Source: Streptomyces sp. 549 (GTDB lineage Bacteria; Actinomycetota; Actinomycetes; Streptomycetales; Streptomycetaceae). Taken from it: a stretch of DNA of 64,000 bases. The stretch covers positions 1-64,000 of the forward strand of contig NZ_JASKMT010000027.1 of assembly GCF_030124175.1 (NCBI RefSeq), given 5' to 3'. Shown here piece by piece: positions 32,949-40,728 of the stretch. Under the pieces are notes generated by a model that was not told the DNA's origin, made no database searches, and saw only the letters and a list, made by a program, of their open reading frames with translations. Every line of letters begins with the position of its first letter. The stretch's first letter is position 1. The translations under genes and the position numbers were made by a program.

Positions 32949-33082
32949 ACCGCGCGCCCGCGCCCATCGGGCCGGCACGCGCCTCACCCGCCGAACCCGG
33001 TGCCGCGGCCCGCAGTACCGGCGGCGGCCCGGGCGCCGCCCGCCCGACCTTCCCCCTTCCGCTCCTCCCGCAAGGCACCACC

Positions 33083-33688
33083 GTGTTCGACATCGCCGTC
33101 TTCGGCTCGCTCTTCCTCACCCTGTTCGTGATCATGGACCCGCCGGGCATCACCCCGATCTTCCTCGGCCTCACCTCGGGCCGGCCGGTCAAGGTGCAGC
33201 GCCGCATGGCCTGGCAGGCGGCCCTGGTCGCCTTCGGCGTCATCACGCTGTTCGGCCTCTGCGGCAAGCAGATCCTCGACTACCTGCACGTGTCGATGCC
33301 CGCGCTGATGGTCGCCGGCGGGCTGCTCCTGCTGCTGGTGGCGCTCGACCTGCTCACCGGCAAGTCCGACGAGCCCACGCAGACCAAGGAGGTCAACGTG
33401 GCGCTGGTCCCGCTGGGCATGCCGCTGCTGGCCGGACCGGGCGCGATCGTCTCCGTCATCCTCGCCGTGCAGCGCGCCGACGGCGTCGGCGGCCAGGTCG
33501 CCGTGTGGGCGGCCATCGCCGCGATGCACCTCGTGCTGTGGCTGACGATGCGCTACTCGCTGCTGATCGTCCGGCTCATCAAGGAGGGCGGCGTGGTGCT
33601 GGTGACGCGGCTGTCCGGCATGCTGCTGTCCGCCATCGCGGTGCAGCAGATCGCCAACGGCGTCACCCAGTTCATCCAGAACGGCTGA
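33083..33688 (+). CDS. MarC-family integral membrane protein
   Basis: A 201-residue membrane protein with six hydrophobic helices. The family signatures FVIMDPPGITPIFLGLT (about residues 15-31) and PLGMPLLAGPGAIVSVIL (about 112-129) are present in each half. MarC proteins are membrane proteins of unknown function; the earlier link to multiple antibiotic resistance in E. coli was not upheld. GTG start; it follows the PHP gene by 134 nt. Confidence 0.88.
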   Translation: MFDIAVFGSLFLTLFVIMDPPGITPIFLGLTSGRPVKVQRRMAWQAALVAFGVITLFGLCGKQILDYLHVSMPALMVAGGLLLLLVALDLLTGKSDEPTQTKEVNVALVPLGMPLLAGPGAIVSVILAVQRADGVGGQVAVWAAIAAMHLVLWLTMRYSLLIVRLIKEGGVVLVTRLSGMLLSAIAVQQIANGVTQFIQNG

Positions 33689-33734
33689 CCGCCCGGCGGG
33701 CAGGACCGGCACCCGCGGTCCCGCGCGCCGGGGG

Positions 33735-33806
33735 CAGGACCGGCCGTCAGGACCGGCCGTCGGTCTCGTGCGTCAGGGCCGCGCGTCAGTCTCGTGCGTC
33801 AGGGCC
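33735..33806. repeat. Direct repeats at the hydrolase 3' end
   Basis: CAGGACCGGCCGT occurs twice in tandem (33735-33747, 33748-33760), then an 18-bp unit starting GTCTCGTGCG at 33763-33780 and 33789-33806 (26-bp period). The second copy contains the stop codon of the minus-strand hydrolase, so the gene's 3' end is duplicated. Confidence 0.85.
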
Positions 33807-34680
33807 GAGCGTGCTCCGGCTGCTCCCGCCAGAACGCGGCGAGTGCGGCGGCCGTCTCGGCCGGGCGTTCCGCGGCGGGGGAGTGCTCGGCACCGGTGAT
33901 CACCGTGCGGTGCGCGCCCAGCAGCGCGGCCATGGCGTCGAGTTGCTCCACCGGCCAGGCGTAGTCCACCGCCCCCGACAGCACGTGCGTCGGCGGCAGA
34001 CCGCCGGAGCCGGCCAGCCCGGCAAGCTCGGCGACCCGGTCCGGTTCGGCGAGCAGCTGCGCGGCGGTGGCGAGCAGCTGCGCGGGGACCGTCCGCAGCC
34101 AGCGTTCCCGCAGGAACGCGGCCACCTCGGGCGGCGTCTCCGCGTCGGCGGCCTCGGGCGGGTCGAGATCGCGCATCGCCTGCCAGATGTCTTCCATGCC
34201 CAGCACCGGCAGGGCGCCCATCAGCAGCTTCAGCCGCTCCTGCTGCCCGGCGGCGATCGCGCCGGGGCCGCTGCTCATCAGGGTCAGCGAGCGGAACGGT
34301 GACGTGTCGCGCAGTACCGCCTCACGGCAGAGCAGTCCGCCCAGCGAGTGGCCCAGCAGGTGCACAGGACCGCCGCTGAGCGCCGCCACCTGCGCGTGCA
34401 CGTCCGCGGCCAGCTCGGCCCGCGTGTAGGCGCTCTCCCGGTCGGGCCCCGGGGTCTCGTACTGGCCGCGGCCGTCCACCGCCACCACCCGGAAGCCGGC
34501 CTCCGCGAGCGGTTCCAACACCGCGATGAAGTCCTCCTTGCTCCCGGTGAAACCCGGCACCAGCAGCGCGGTGCCGCGCTCCGGACGGCCGGCGTCGAGG
34601 ACGGCGAACGGGCCGCGGGCGGTGTCGAGCAGGTGGGACCGCGCACCGGGCGGCAGGGAGAGGGTCGGCGGCTTGCTCAT
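33799..34680 (-). CDS. Alpha/beta-hydrolase
   Basis: A 293-residue hydrolase with the nucleophile in LLGHSLGGLLC (about residues 112-122), an oxyanion segment VPGFTGSKEDF, and a candidate His in GAEHSPAAE near the C-terminus; the acid is probably in LSGAVDYAWP. Likely a cytoplasmic esterase, lipase or peptidase; substrate unknown. The ATG at 34680 follows a -10-like element and fits family N-termini better than the longer frame to 34758. Confidence 0.85.
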   Translation of the reverse strand: MSKPPTLSLPPGARSHLLDTARGPFAVLDAGRPERGTALLVPGFTGSKEDFIAVLEPLAEAGFRVVAVDGRGQYETPGPDRESAYTRAELAADVHAQVAALSGGPVHLLGHSLGGLLCREAVLRDTSPFRSLTLMSSGPGAIAAGQQERLKLLMGALPVLGMEDIWQAMRDLDPPEAADAETPPEVAAFLRERWLRTVPAQLLATAAQLLAEPDRVAELAGLAGSGGLPPTHVLSGAVDYAWPVEQLDAMAALLGAHRTVITGAEHSPAAERPAETAAALAAFWREQPEHARP

Positions 34681-34687
34681 GCCGCCG

Positions 34688-34693
34688 ACGCTA
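34688..34693 (-). promoter_or_regulatory. -10-like element, probable leaderless start of the hydrolase gene
   Basis: TAGCGT on the minus strand ends 7 nt before the ATG at 34680. Confidence 0.5.
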
Positions 34694-34754
34694 CCGGCCC
34701 CGGCCTCCGGCACGTCCTCCGACCCGGCCGCCGGGGAGTCACGGGCGCCGGACA

Positions 34755-34803
34755 GCATGATGCCGGGACCGGCCCCGAGGTGGGGGCCGTCCCGGCATGA
34801 TGC
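34755..34803 (-). terminator. Long hairpin terminator after the DEAD-box helicase gene
   Basis: GCATGATGCCGGGAC (34755-34769) pairs with 34789-34803, continued by an inner GGCCCC/GGGGCC stem with one bulged C and a 6-nt loop. Total about 21 bp. Confidence 0.85.
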
Positions 34804-34854
34804 CGTGGTCGGTGCGGCGCGGGCGCGCGGGCGGGGTCCCGCCCGGGCGGTCCG

Positions 34855-36651
34855 TCAGGCCTCGGCCGTCGGCGCGGTGGCGCCGCCCTGTGCGGCGGAA
34901 CTGCGGGTGCGGCGACGGCGGCGCGGCTTGCGTGCCGCGTCCGACTCCGGCGCGGCCTGCCCGGCGTCGTCCACGGCGACGGCAGCCTCACCGGCGGCCT
35001 GCGCGGCCACCGGCTGCGCCTCGGCGGGACGGGCGGCGCGTGTGCGGCGACGGCGGCGCGGCGTGGCCGGGCCCTCGGGGCCCTGCCCGCCCTCGGCACT
35101 CTCGGCAGCCTCAGCAGCGGCCGGCTGCCCGGCGTCCTGCCCGGCGTCCAGCGGGGTGACCTCGGAGCCGTCCGCGCCCTGCCCGCCGCGGGTGCGGCGG
35201 CGCTGGCGCGGCGTGCGGGTACGGGCCGGCGGCTCCTCGGTGGCGGTCTTGCGGCCCCGGCCGCGACCGCCGGGCTCGCCCAGGTCCTCGACCTCCTCGG
35301 CGGAAAGCCCTGCGCGGGTGCGGTCGGTGCGCGGCAGCACACCCTTCGTCCCGGCCGGGATGCCCAGCAGCTCGAACAGGTGCGGTGACGTGGAGTACGT
35401 CTCCTCCGGCTCGGCCAGGCCCAGCGCGAGCGCCTTGTTGATCAGGGCCCAGCGCGGCATGTCGTCCCAGTCGACGAGGGTGATCGCCGTACCCGAGGCA
35501 CCCGCACGGCCGGTCCGGCCGATCCGGTGCAGGTACGTCTTCTCGTCCTCGGGCGTCTGGTAGTTGATGACGTGGGTGACGCCCTCGACGTCGATGCCGC
35601 GGGCGGCGACGTCGGTGCACACCAGCACGTCGACCTTGCCGTTGCGGAAGGCCCGCAGGGCCTGCTCACGGGCGCCCTGGCCGAGGTCGCCGTGGACCGC
35701 GCCGGCGGCGAACCCGCGGCGGGTCAGCTGCTCGGCCACGTCCGCGGCGGTGCGCTTGGTGCGGGTGAAGACCATCGCGAGCCCCCGGCCGTCGGCCTGG
35801 AGGATGCGGGACACCAGCTCGGGCTTGTCCATGTTGTGCGCGCGGAACACGTGCTGCTTGGTGTTCGCGACGGTGGCGCCCTCGTCGTCGGGCGAGGTGG
35901 CGCGGATGTGCGTGGGCTGCGACATGTAGCGGCGGGCGAGCGAGATGACCTGGCCCGGCATCGTCGCGGAGAACAGCATCGTCTGCCGCTTCTGCGGCAG
36001 GTACTGCATGATGCGCTCGACGTCCGGCAGGAAGCCCAGGTCGAGCATCTCGTCGGCCTCGTCCAGGACCAGGGCGCGCACGTGCGACAGGTCGAGCTTG
36101 CGCTGACCGGCGAGGTCGAGCAGCCGGCCCGGGGTGCCGACCACGATGTCGACGCCCTTGCGCAGCGCCTCCACCTGCGGCTCGTAGGCCCGGCCGCCGT
36201 AGATCGGCAGGACCCGGACGTTGCGGACCTTGCCGGCGGTGAGCAGGTCGTTCGTCACCTGCTGGCACAGCTCGCGGGTGGGGACCACCACGAGGGCCTG
36301 CGGTGCCTCGGTGAGCTTCTCGGGCTTGGCCCGGCCCGCTTCGACATCCGAGGGGACGGTCACGACGTTCAGGAGCGGCAGGCCGAAACCGAGCGTCTTG
36401 CCGGTGCCGGTCTTGGCCTGGCCGATGACGTCCAGACCCGACAGGGCGACCGGGAGCGTCATCTCCTGGATGGGGAAGGGGTGAACGATGCCGACGGCCT
36501 CAAGGGCCTCGGCGGTCTCGGCCAGGATGCCGAGGTCGCGGAAAGTAAGGGTGGTGGACAGGATGCTTGCCTCTTCTGTGTGACGCGGCAGGAGGCGGCG
36601 AGGCGGGTCGTACCGCGTCACACACGAAGTCGACGTGCGACGCAGGACCAC
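34855..36651 (-). CDS. DEAD-box ATP-dependent RNA helicase
   Basis: An RNA helicase with the full motif set: FPIQEMTLP (Q motif), AKTGTGKT (motif I), PTRELCQQ, GTPGRLLDL, LDEADEMLDLGF (motif II), FSATMP (motif III), DVAARGIDVEGV and HRIGRTGRAG (motif VI). The C-terminal ~150 residues alternate Arg-rich (RRRRRTR) and Ala/Glu-rich stretches, as in streptomycete RhlE-like proteins thought to bind RNA or ribosomes. The start is uncertain: family similarity begins at STTLTFRDLG after a CTG at 36561, and the only standard upstream starts are GTG at 36621 and 36651, neither with a good ribosome site. By position it equals Rv3211. Confidence 0.9.
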   Translation of the reverse strand: MVLRRTSTSCVTRYDPPRRLLPRHTEEASILSTTLTFRDLGILAETAEALEAVGIVHPFPIQEMTLPVALSGLDVIGQAKTGTGKTLGFGLPLLNVVTVPSDVEAGRAKPEKLTEAPQALVVVPTRELCQQVTNDLLTAGKVRNVRVLPIYGGRAYEPQVEALRKGVDIVVGTPGRLLDLAGQRKLDLSHVRALVLDEADEMLDLGFLPDVERIMQYLPQKRQTMLFSATMPGQVISLARRYMSQPTHIRATSPDDEGATVANTKQHVFRAHNMDKPELVSRILQADGRGLAMVFTRTKRTAADVAEQLTRRGFAAGAVHGDLGQGAREQALRAFRNGKVDVLVCTDVAARGIDVEGVTHVINYQTPEDEKTYLHRIGRTGRAGASGTAITLVDWDDMPRWALINKALALGLAEPEETYSTSPHLFELLGIPAGTKGVLPRTDRTRAGLSAEEVEDLGEPGGRGRGRKTATEEPPARTRTPRQRRRTRGGQGADGSEVTPLDAGQDAGQPAAAEAAESAEGGQGPEGPATPRRRRRTRAARPAEAQPVAAQAAGEAAVAVDDAGQAAPESDAARKPRRRRRTRSSAAQGGATAPTAEA

Positions 36652-36991
36652 TAGCTCTCGCTCAAGCGCTCATACCGCGCGAGCGGCCCCTCACCGTGGG
36701 GAGGGCGGTCTGGTCGGAGCCGATCGTGCCACCGACCGGGCATCCGCGTTCAAGGACTTCCGAACTCGCTCCCGCGACGACGTCCCAACGAGGTGCTGGA
36801 ACCTTCTCGGCTCCGGCAACGTGCTGGCTCGCTGCGCCGGGGGCGCGTTCGGACAAGACCTCCGCGTTACGTCGGTCTCCATATCACTGTACCCCGGAAC
36901 GGCGCAGGTGTACCGGGCACGAGTTCGCCCACCCACCCCCACGGGCCGCTCGGCCTTGCTCCCGCGGGGTTTCCGGGCAGGTGGGGGCGGC
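36652..36991. other. Divergent intergenic region with no gene
   Basis: About 350 bp between the helicase and the ferritin-like gene, with lower GC than its surroundings and no convincing ORF. Its length and the weak helicase starts suggest a long 5' leader on the helicase message, as is common for cold- or stress-controlled DEAD-box genes. No known riboswitch was recognised. Confidence 0.5.
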
Positions 36992-36997
36992 TATTGT
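36992..36997 (+). promoter_or_regulatory. -10-like element, probable leaderless start of the ferritin-like gene
   Basis: TATTGT ends 7 nt before the ATG at 37005. Confidence 0.5.
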
Positions 36998-37004
36998 GCG
37001 CAGC

Positions 37005-37754
37005 ATGGAGACGTCTGAGACCCCTGACACCCCGGACCCGCGCGGCGCGTCCGAGCAGACCGGTATCGCCGCCAAGGACTGGGTTGCGGCCTCCGCCGAC
37101 CCGCAGTACCGGGCCGCGGTGGTGGACCTGCTGGGAGCGCTGGCCTACGGGGAGCTCGCGGCGTTCGAGCGGCTGGCCGAGGACGCCAAGCTCGCTCCGA
37201 CGCTCGCCGACAAGGGCAAGCTGGCGGCGATGGCCTCCGCCGAGTTCCACCACTTCGACCAGCTGCGGGACCGGCTCACGCAGATCGACGTGGACCCGAC
37301 GGAGGCCATGACGCCCTTCGTCGCCTCGCTCGACGAGTTCCACCGGCAGACCGCGCCCTCCGACTGGCTGGAGGGGTTGATCAAGGCCTACGTGGGCGAC
37401 TCCATCGCGTCCGACTTCTACCGGGAGGTCGCCGCGCGGCTCGACTCCGACACCCGGGCGCTGGTGCTGGGGGTACTCGACGACACCGGGCACTCCAGCT
37501 TCGCCGTCGAGAAGGTGCGCGCCGCCATCGAGGCGGAGCCCCGGGTCGGCGGGCGGCTCGCCCTGTGGGGCCGGCGGCTGATGGGCGAGGCGCTGTCCCA
37601 GGCGCAGCGGGTGGTCGCCGAGCGCGACGCGCTGTCGACGATGCTGGTCGGCGGGGTGGCCGACGGTTTCGACCTGGCGGAGGTGGGCCGGATGTTCTCC
37701 CGCATCACCGAGGCGCACACCAAGCGCATGGCGGCTCTGGGCCTGGCAGCCTAA
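37005..37754 (+). CDS. Ferritin-like fold protein (MiaE_2-like)
   Basis: A 249-residue all-helical protein of the ferritin-like group related to the tRNA hydroxylase MiaE. Candidate diiron ligands are in GELAAFERLAED (about residues 47-58), MASAEFHHFDQL (Glu-x2-His, about 76-87), SDFYREVA and LDDTGHSSF (Asp-x2-His). Chemistry is probably an oxygen-dependent hydroxylation or a structural role; substrate unknown. Equivalent by position to Rv3210c. Confidence 0.85.
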   Translation: METSETPDTPDPRGASEQTGIAAKDWVAASADPQYRAAVVDLLGALAYGELAAFERLAEDAKLAPTLADKGKLAAMASAEFHHFDQLRDRLTQIDVDPTEAMTPFVASLDEFHRQTAPSDWLEGLIKAYVGDSIASDFYREVAARLDSDTRALVLGVLDDTGHSSFAVEKVRAAIEAEPRVGGRLALWGRRLMGEALSQAQRVVAERDALSTMLVGGVADGFDLAEVGRMFSRITEAHTKRMAALGLAA

Positions 37755-37850
37755 GGGCTGTCCTTGGTCCCGACCTGACCCGCTCCCGCCGCGCGCGGCT
37801 TCCCGCCGCACGCCGCCGTCCGTCCCTCAGGGGCCGGGCGGCGGGCGGCG

Positions 37851-38117
37851 TCAGCGGCCGGCGTGCGCCACCGGGGGCCCGGCGTCGAACAGCAGTGAGA
37901 TCAGCGCCGCGGCCACCGCGGCGGCGAGCACCAGGGCCACCAGCAGGTTGCCGGGTCCGAGCACGGCCCGGGCGACCAGGCCGCCCAGCGCACCGGCGAC
38001 CGTGCCCGTCGCCAGGACCAGCGACGAGCGGCCGGTGAATCGATGCGGCAGCAGGCGCAGCGCGGCGCCTGCCACGGCGAGACCGAGGATCATGGAGCTG
38101 AGTGCCTCCCCGAGCAT
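37851..38117 (-). CDS. Small membrane protein
   Basis: An 88-residue protein with three hydrophobic helices (about residues 4-20, 31-49 and 53-72), similar in size and layout to GlsB/YeaQ/YmgE transglycosylase-associated proteins but without clear signature residues. The ATG at 38117 has AGGAGGTGCCCC upstream. Convergent with the ferritin-like gene. Function unknown. Confidence 0.7.
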   Translation of the reverse strand: MLGEALSSMILGLAVAGAALRLLPHRFTGRSSLVLATGTVAGALGGLVARAVLGPGNLLVALVLAAAVAAALISLLFDAGPPVAHAGR

Positions 38118-38182
38118 GGGGCACCTCCTGGTCGCGGGGCATATGGGACTTCCCCGTACTACCCAGTCGGCCGGGCGCACAA

Positions 38183-38219
38183 AACGGCGGCCGGGAGGAT
38201 TCACCTCCCGGCCGCCGTT
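38183..38219 (-). terminator. Terminator after the DUF3107 gene
   Basis: A perfect 16-bp stem, AACGGCGGCCGGGAGG and its complement, with a 5-nt loop; the minus-strand transcript continues into TTTTG. Confidence 0.9.
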
Positions 38220-38249
38220 CGTCGGGGCCGCCCAGCGGCCCTCGCCGCC

Positions 38250-38477
38250 TCAGCCGACGCCGAAGCCCACCTTGCGCGTCGCGGGCTCGCCGATGTCGAT
38301 GTAGGCGAGCCGGTCCGTCGGCACCAGGACCTTGCGCCCGTTCTCGTCCTTGAGGGTGAGCAGACCGGACTTGCCGGTCAGCGCCTCGGCCACGGCGCGC
38401 TCGATCTCCTCGGCAGACTGCGTGCTCTCCAGCGTGAGCTCGCGGGGCGCGTGCTGCACGCCGATCTTGACCTCCAC
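38250..38477 (-). CDS. DUF3107 family protein
   Basis: A 75-residue protein, VEVKIGVQHAPRELTLES near the start and RLAYIDIGEPATRKVGFGVG at the end, typical of DUF3107 (Rv3208A in M. tuberculosis). Predicted as a small alpha/beta protein; function unknown. The GTG at 38477 follows AAGGACATTGCC and fits the family length, so the longer frame is not used. Next to the TetR gene, as in mycobacteria. Confidence 0.9.
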   Translation of the reverse strand: MEVKIGVQHAPRELTLESTQSAEEIERAVAEALTGKSGLLTLKDENGRKVLVPTDRLAYIDIGEPATRKVGFGVG

Positions 38478-38610
38478 GGCAATGTCCTTCCGACGGTCAC
38501 AGGATGCGCGGCCAACCGCGCTGTTCGCACCACACATTAGCCCGCGAAGGGGACGCCGCGGCGTCCCCTTCGCCACGCCGGGAGCGAACACCGTCCCGGC
38601 GCCTCGGCGC

Positions 38611-39237
38611 TCACTCGTGCAGCGGGAACCCGGCGATGCCGCGCCAGGCCAGGGACGCCATCAGCTGCGCCGCCGCGTCCCGGGGGATCGGCTGACCTGA
38701 CCCGAGCCAGTAGCGGGCGGTGATCTGCGCCATGCCGCACAGGCCCACGGCCAGCAGCATGGACTGCTCCCGCGGCAGGTCGGTGTCCTCGGCGATCACC
38801 TCGCACACCGCCTCGGCGCACTCCAGGCTGACCCGGTCGACCCGCTCGCGCACCGCGGGCTCGTTGGTCAGGTCCGACTCGAAGACCAGTCGGAACGCAC
38901 CGCCCTCGGTCTCCACGAAGCCGAAGTAGGCGTCCATGGTGGCCGCGACCCGGTGCTTGTTGTCGGTGGTGTTGCTCAGCGCGGTGCGCACGGCGAGCAG
39001 CAGGGCCTCGCAGTGCTGGTCCAGCAGTGCCATGTACAGGTCCAGCTTGCCGGGGAAGTGCTGGTAGAGCACCGGCTTGCTGACTCCTGCCCGGTCGGCG
39101 ATGTCGTCCATCGCCGCTGAGTGGTAGCCCTGTGCGACAAAAACCTCCTGCGCGGCCCCGAGCAACTGGTTGCGTCGGGCCCGGCGCGGCAGGCGAGTGC
39201 CTCGCGGGCGTGCCTCGGTCTGCTCGATGGCTGTCAC
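38611..39237 (-). CDS. TetR-family transcriptional regulator (Rv3208-like)
   Basis: A 208-residue regulator. RRNQLLGAAQEVFVAQGYHSAAMDDIADRAGVSKPVLYQHFPGKLDLYM carries the helix-turn-helix (about residues 19-66). The ligand domain includes FGFVETEGGAFRLVFESDLTNEPAVRERV and ITARYWLGSGQPIPRD. The GTG at 39237 has GGGAGGCGGC upstream. It is conserved next to DUF3107 in actinobacteria; target and ligand are unknown. Confidence 0.9.
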   Translation of the reverse strand: MTAIEQTEARPRGTRLPRRARRNQLLGAAQEVFVAQGYHSAAMDDIADRAGVSKPVLYQHFPGKLDLYMALLDQHCEALLLAVRTALSNTTDNKHRVAATMDAYFGFVETEGGAFRLVFESDLTNEPAVRERVDRVSLECAEAVCEVIAEDTDLPREQSMLLAVGLCGMAQITARYWLGSGQPIPRDAAAQLMASLAWRGIAGFPLHE

Positions 39238-39357
39238 GCCGCCTCCCAGGGTCGTGCTTGCGCGATGTGCGCCGCGCTGGCCATCGTACTTTTGGGTAAC
39301 CGGCCTGTGCGCGCCGTGGCCTGAGATTTTCATTCCTCGGACACCGCGTGCCCGGAT

Positions 39358-39603
39358 TTATCGGTAATCGTCCTCATTGATCTCCACTACCTGGGCCTGT
39401 TCGGCGGCGTCCGTTTCGTTCACGGCGTCCGCCGGGTCGATCGGCGGGGTGCCCGTGCTCCGCAGCGGCTGCGGGTCGTCCTCGCCGGGCAGCAGGTCCG
39501 CGCGCTGCTCGGCGGCGTCCGCCTCGGGAACCTCGGGGTGGCTCTCGCCGGGCGCGCTCCGCCGGGTGGCGAAGGTCTCGGGCTCGGTCGGGTCGACGGT
39601 CAT
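39358..39603 (-). CDS. Small acidic hypothetical protein with duplicated motif
   Basis: An 81-residue, strongly acidic, probably disordered protein. The ATG at 39603 follows GAGAAAGGGAACC. Two similar segments, PEADAAEQRADLLPG and NETDAAEQAQVVEIN, suggest an internal duplication; it ends NEDDYR. It resembles the DUF5709-type streptomycete proteins, but the assignment is weak. Divergent from the hydrolase gene at 39740. TAA stop, rare here. Confidence 0.65.
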   Translation of the reverse strand: MTVDPTEPETFATRRSAPGESHPEVPEADAAEQRADLLPGEDDPQPLRSTGTPPIDPADAVNETDAAEQAQVVEINEDDYR

Positions 39604-39726
39604 GGCGGTTCCCTTTCTCCGGGGTCTCCTCGGGTTCTGTGTCCGCACCAGGCCGCGCGGTTCTCCGTCCCGCGGTCGGGGCGGGCTGTGACGGCGAACA
39701 CAGCACGGGTCGGCGTGATCGACCCG

Positions 39727-39732
39727 TAACAT
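39727..39732 (+). promoter_or_regulatory. -10-like element, probable leaderless start of the second hydrolase gene
   Basis: TAACAT ends 7 nt before the ATG at 39740. Confidence 0.5.
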
Positions 39733-39739
39733 TGCGGCC

Positions 39740-40720
39740 ATGGCTTCCACTGACCAGTCGGGTACCCGCGCCGCTGTCCCGCAAGTCGTGCAGCCGCCGG
39801 TCGGGCTCCCGGCCGGCGACGGGGAGGTGCTGCGCACGCTGCCGCTGTCCGGTTCGACGCTCGCCGTGCGCTCCCTCGCCGAGCCGCCCGAGAACCGCGA
39901 CACGCTGCCGCCCGCGCTCTTCGTGCACGGCCTGGGCGGATCCTCGCAGAACTGGTCGGCGCTGCTCGCGGAGCTGGCCGGGGACGTCGACGGGGAGGCG
40001 GTCGACCTGCCGGGCTTCGGCCACTCCGAGCCTCCGGCGGACGGCAACTACTCCGTCACCGGGCACGCCAGAGCCGTGATCCGCTACCTGGACGCCGCCG
40101 GCCGCGGCCCGGTGCACCTCTTCGGCAACTCGCTGGGCGGCGCCGTCACCACCCGCGTCGCGGCGGTCCGCCCCGACCTGGTGCGCAGCCTGACCCTGGT
40201 CTCCCCGGCCCTGCCCGAGCTGCGGCCGCAGCGCTCGGCGGTGCCCACCGCGCTGCTGGCGATGCCCGGCGCCGCCCGCGCCTACGCCCGGCTCACCCGC
40301 GGGTGGGACGCCGAGCGGCGCACCCGCGAGGTGATGAGGCTCTGCTACGGCGACCCCGGGCGGGTCGAGCCCGCCGGCTTCGAGCGGGCCGTGGCCGAGT
40401 ACGAGCGGCGACTGGAACTCCCTTATTTCTGGGAGGTACTGACGCGTTCGGCACGCGGAGTGGTGGATGCCTATACGCTGGGCGGCCAGCACTCCCTGTG
40501 GCGGCAGGCCGAGCGGGTCCTCGCCCCGACGCTCCTGGTCTACGGCGGGCGGGACCGGCTGGTGTCGGTCCGCATGGCGGGCCGGGCGAGCAGGGCCTAC
40601 CGCGACTCGCGGCTGGTGATCCTGCCGGACGCCGGGCACGTCGCCATGATGGAGTACCCGGAGACGGTGGCGGGAGCCTTCCGTGACCTGCTCGCAGCAG
40701 CCGACACGGTCAGGAGTTGA
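39740..40720 (+). CDS. Alpha/beta-hydrolase
   Basis: A 326-residue hydrolase. FVHGLGGSSQNWSALL (oxyanion region), DLPGFGHSEPP, the nucleophile in FGNSLGGAVTTR (about residue 133), GGRDRLVS (acid) and DAGHVAMMEYPE (His) are all present, a complete triad. Related to epoxide-hydrolase- and esterase-like enzymes; substrate unknown. It runs straight into the DUF3152 gene, 8 nt apart, and the two are probably one operon. Confidence 0.88.
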   Translation: MASTDQSGTRAAVPQVVQPPVGLPAGDGEVLRTLPLSGSTLAVRSLAEPPENRDTLPPALFVHGLGGSSQNWSALLAELAGDVDGEAVDLPGFGHSEPPADGNYSVTGHARAVIRYLDAAGRGPVHLFGNSLGGAVTTRVAAVRPDLVRSLTLVSPALPELRPQRSAVPTALLAMPGAARAYARLTRGWDAERRTREVMRLCYGDPGRVEPAGFERAVAEYERRLELPYFWEVLTRSARGVVDAYTLGGQHSLWRQAERVLAPTLLVYGGRDRLVSVRMAGRASRAYRDSRLVILPDAGHVAMMEYPETVAGAFRDLLAAADTVRS

Positions 40721-40728
40721 GGCGACGC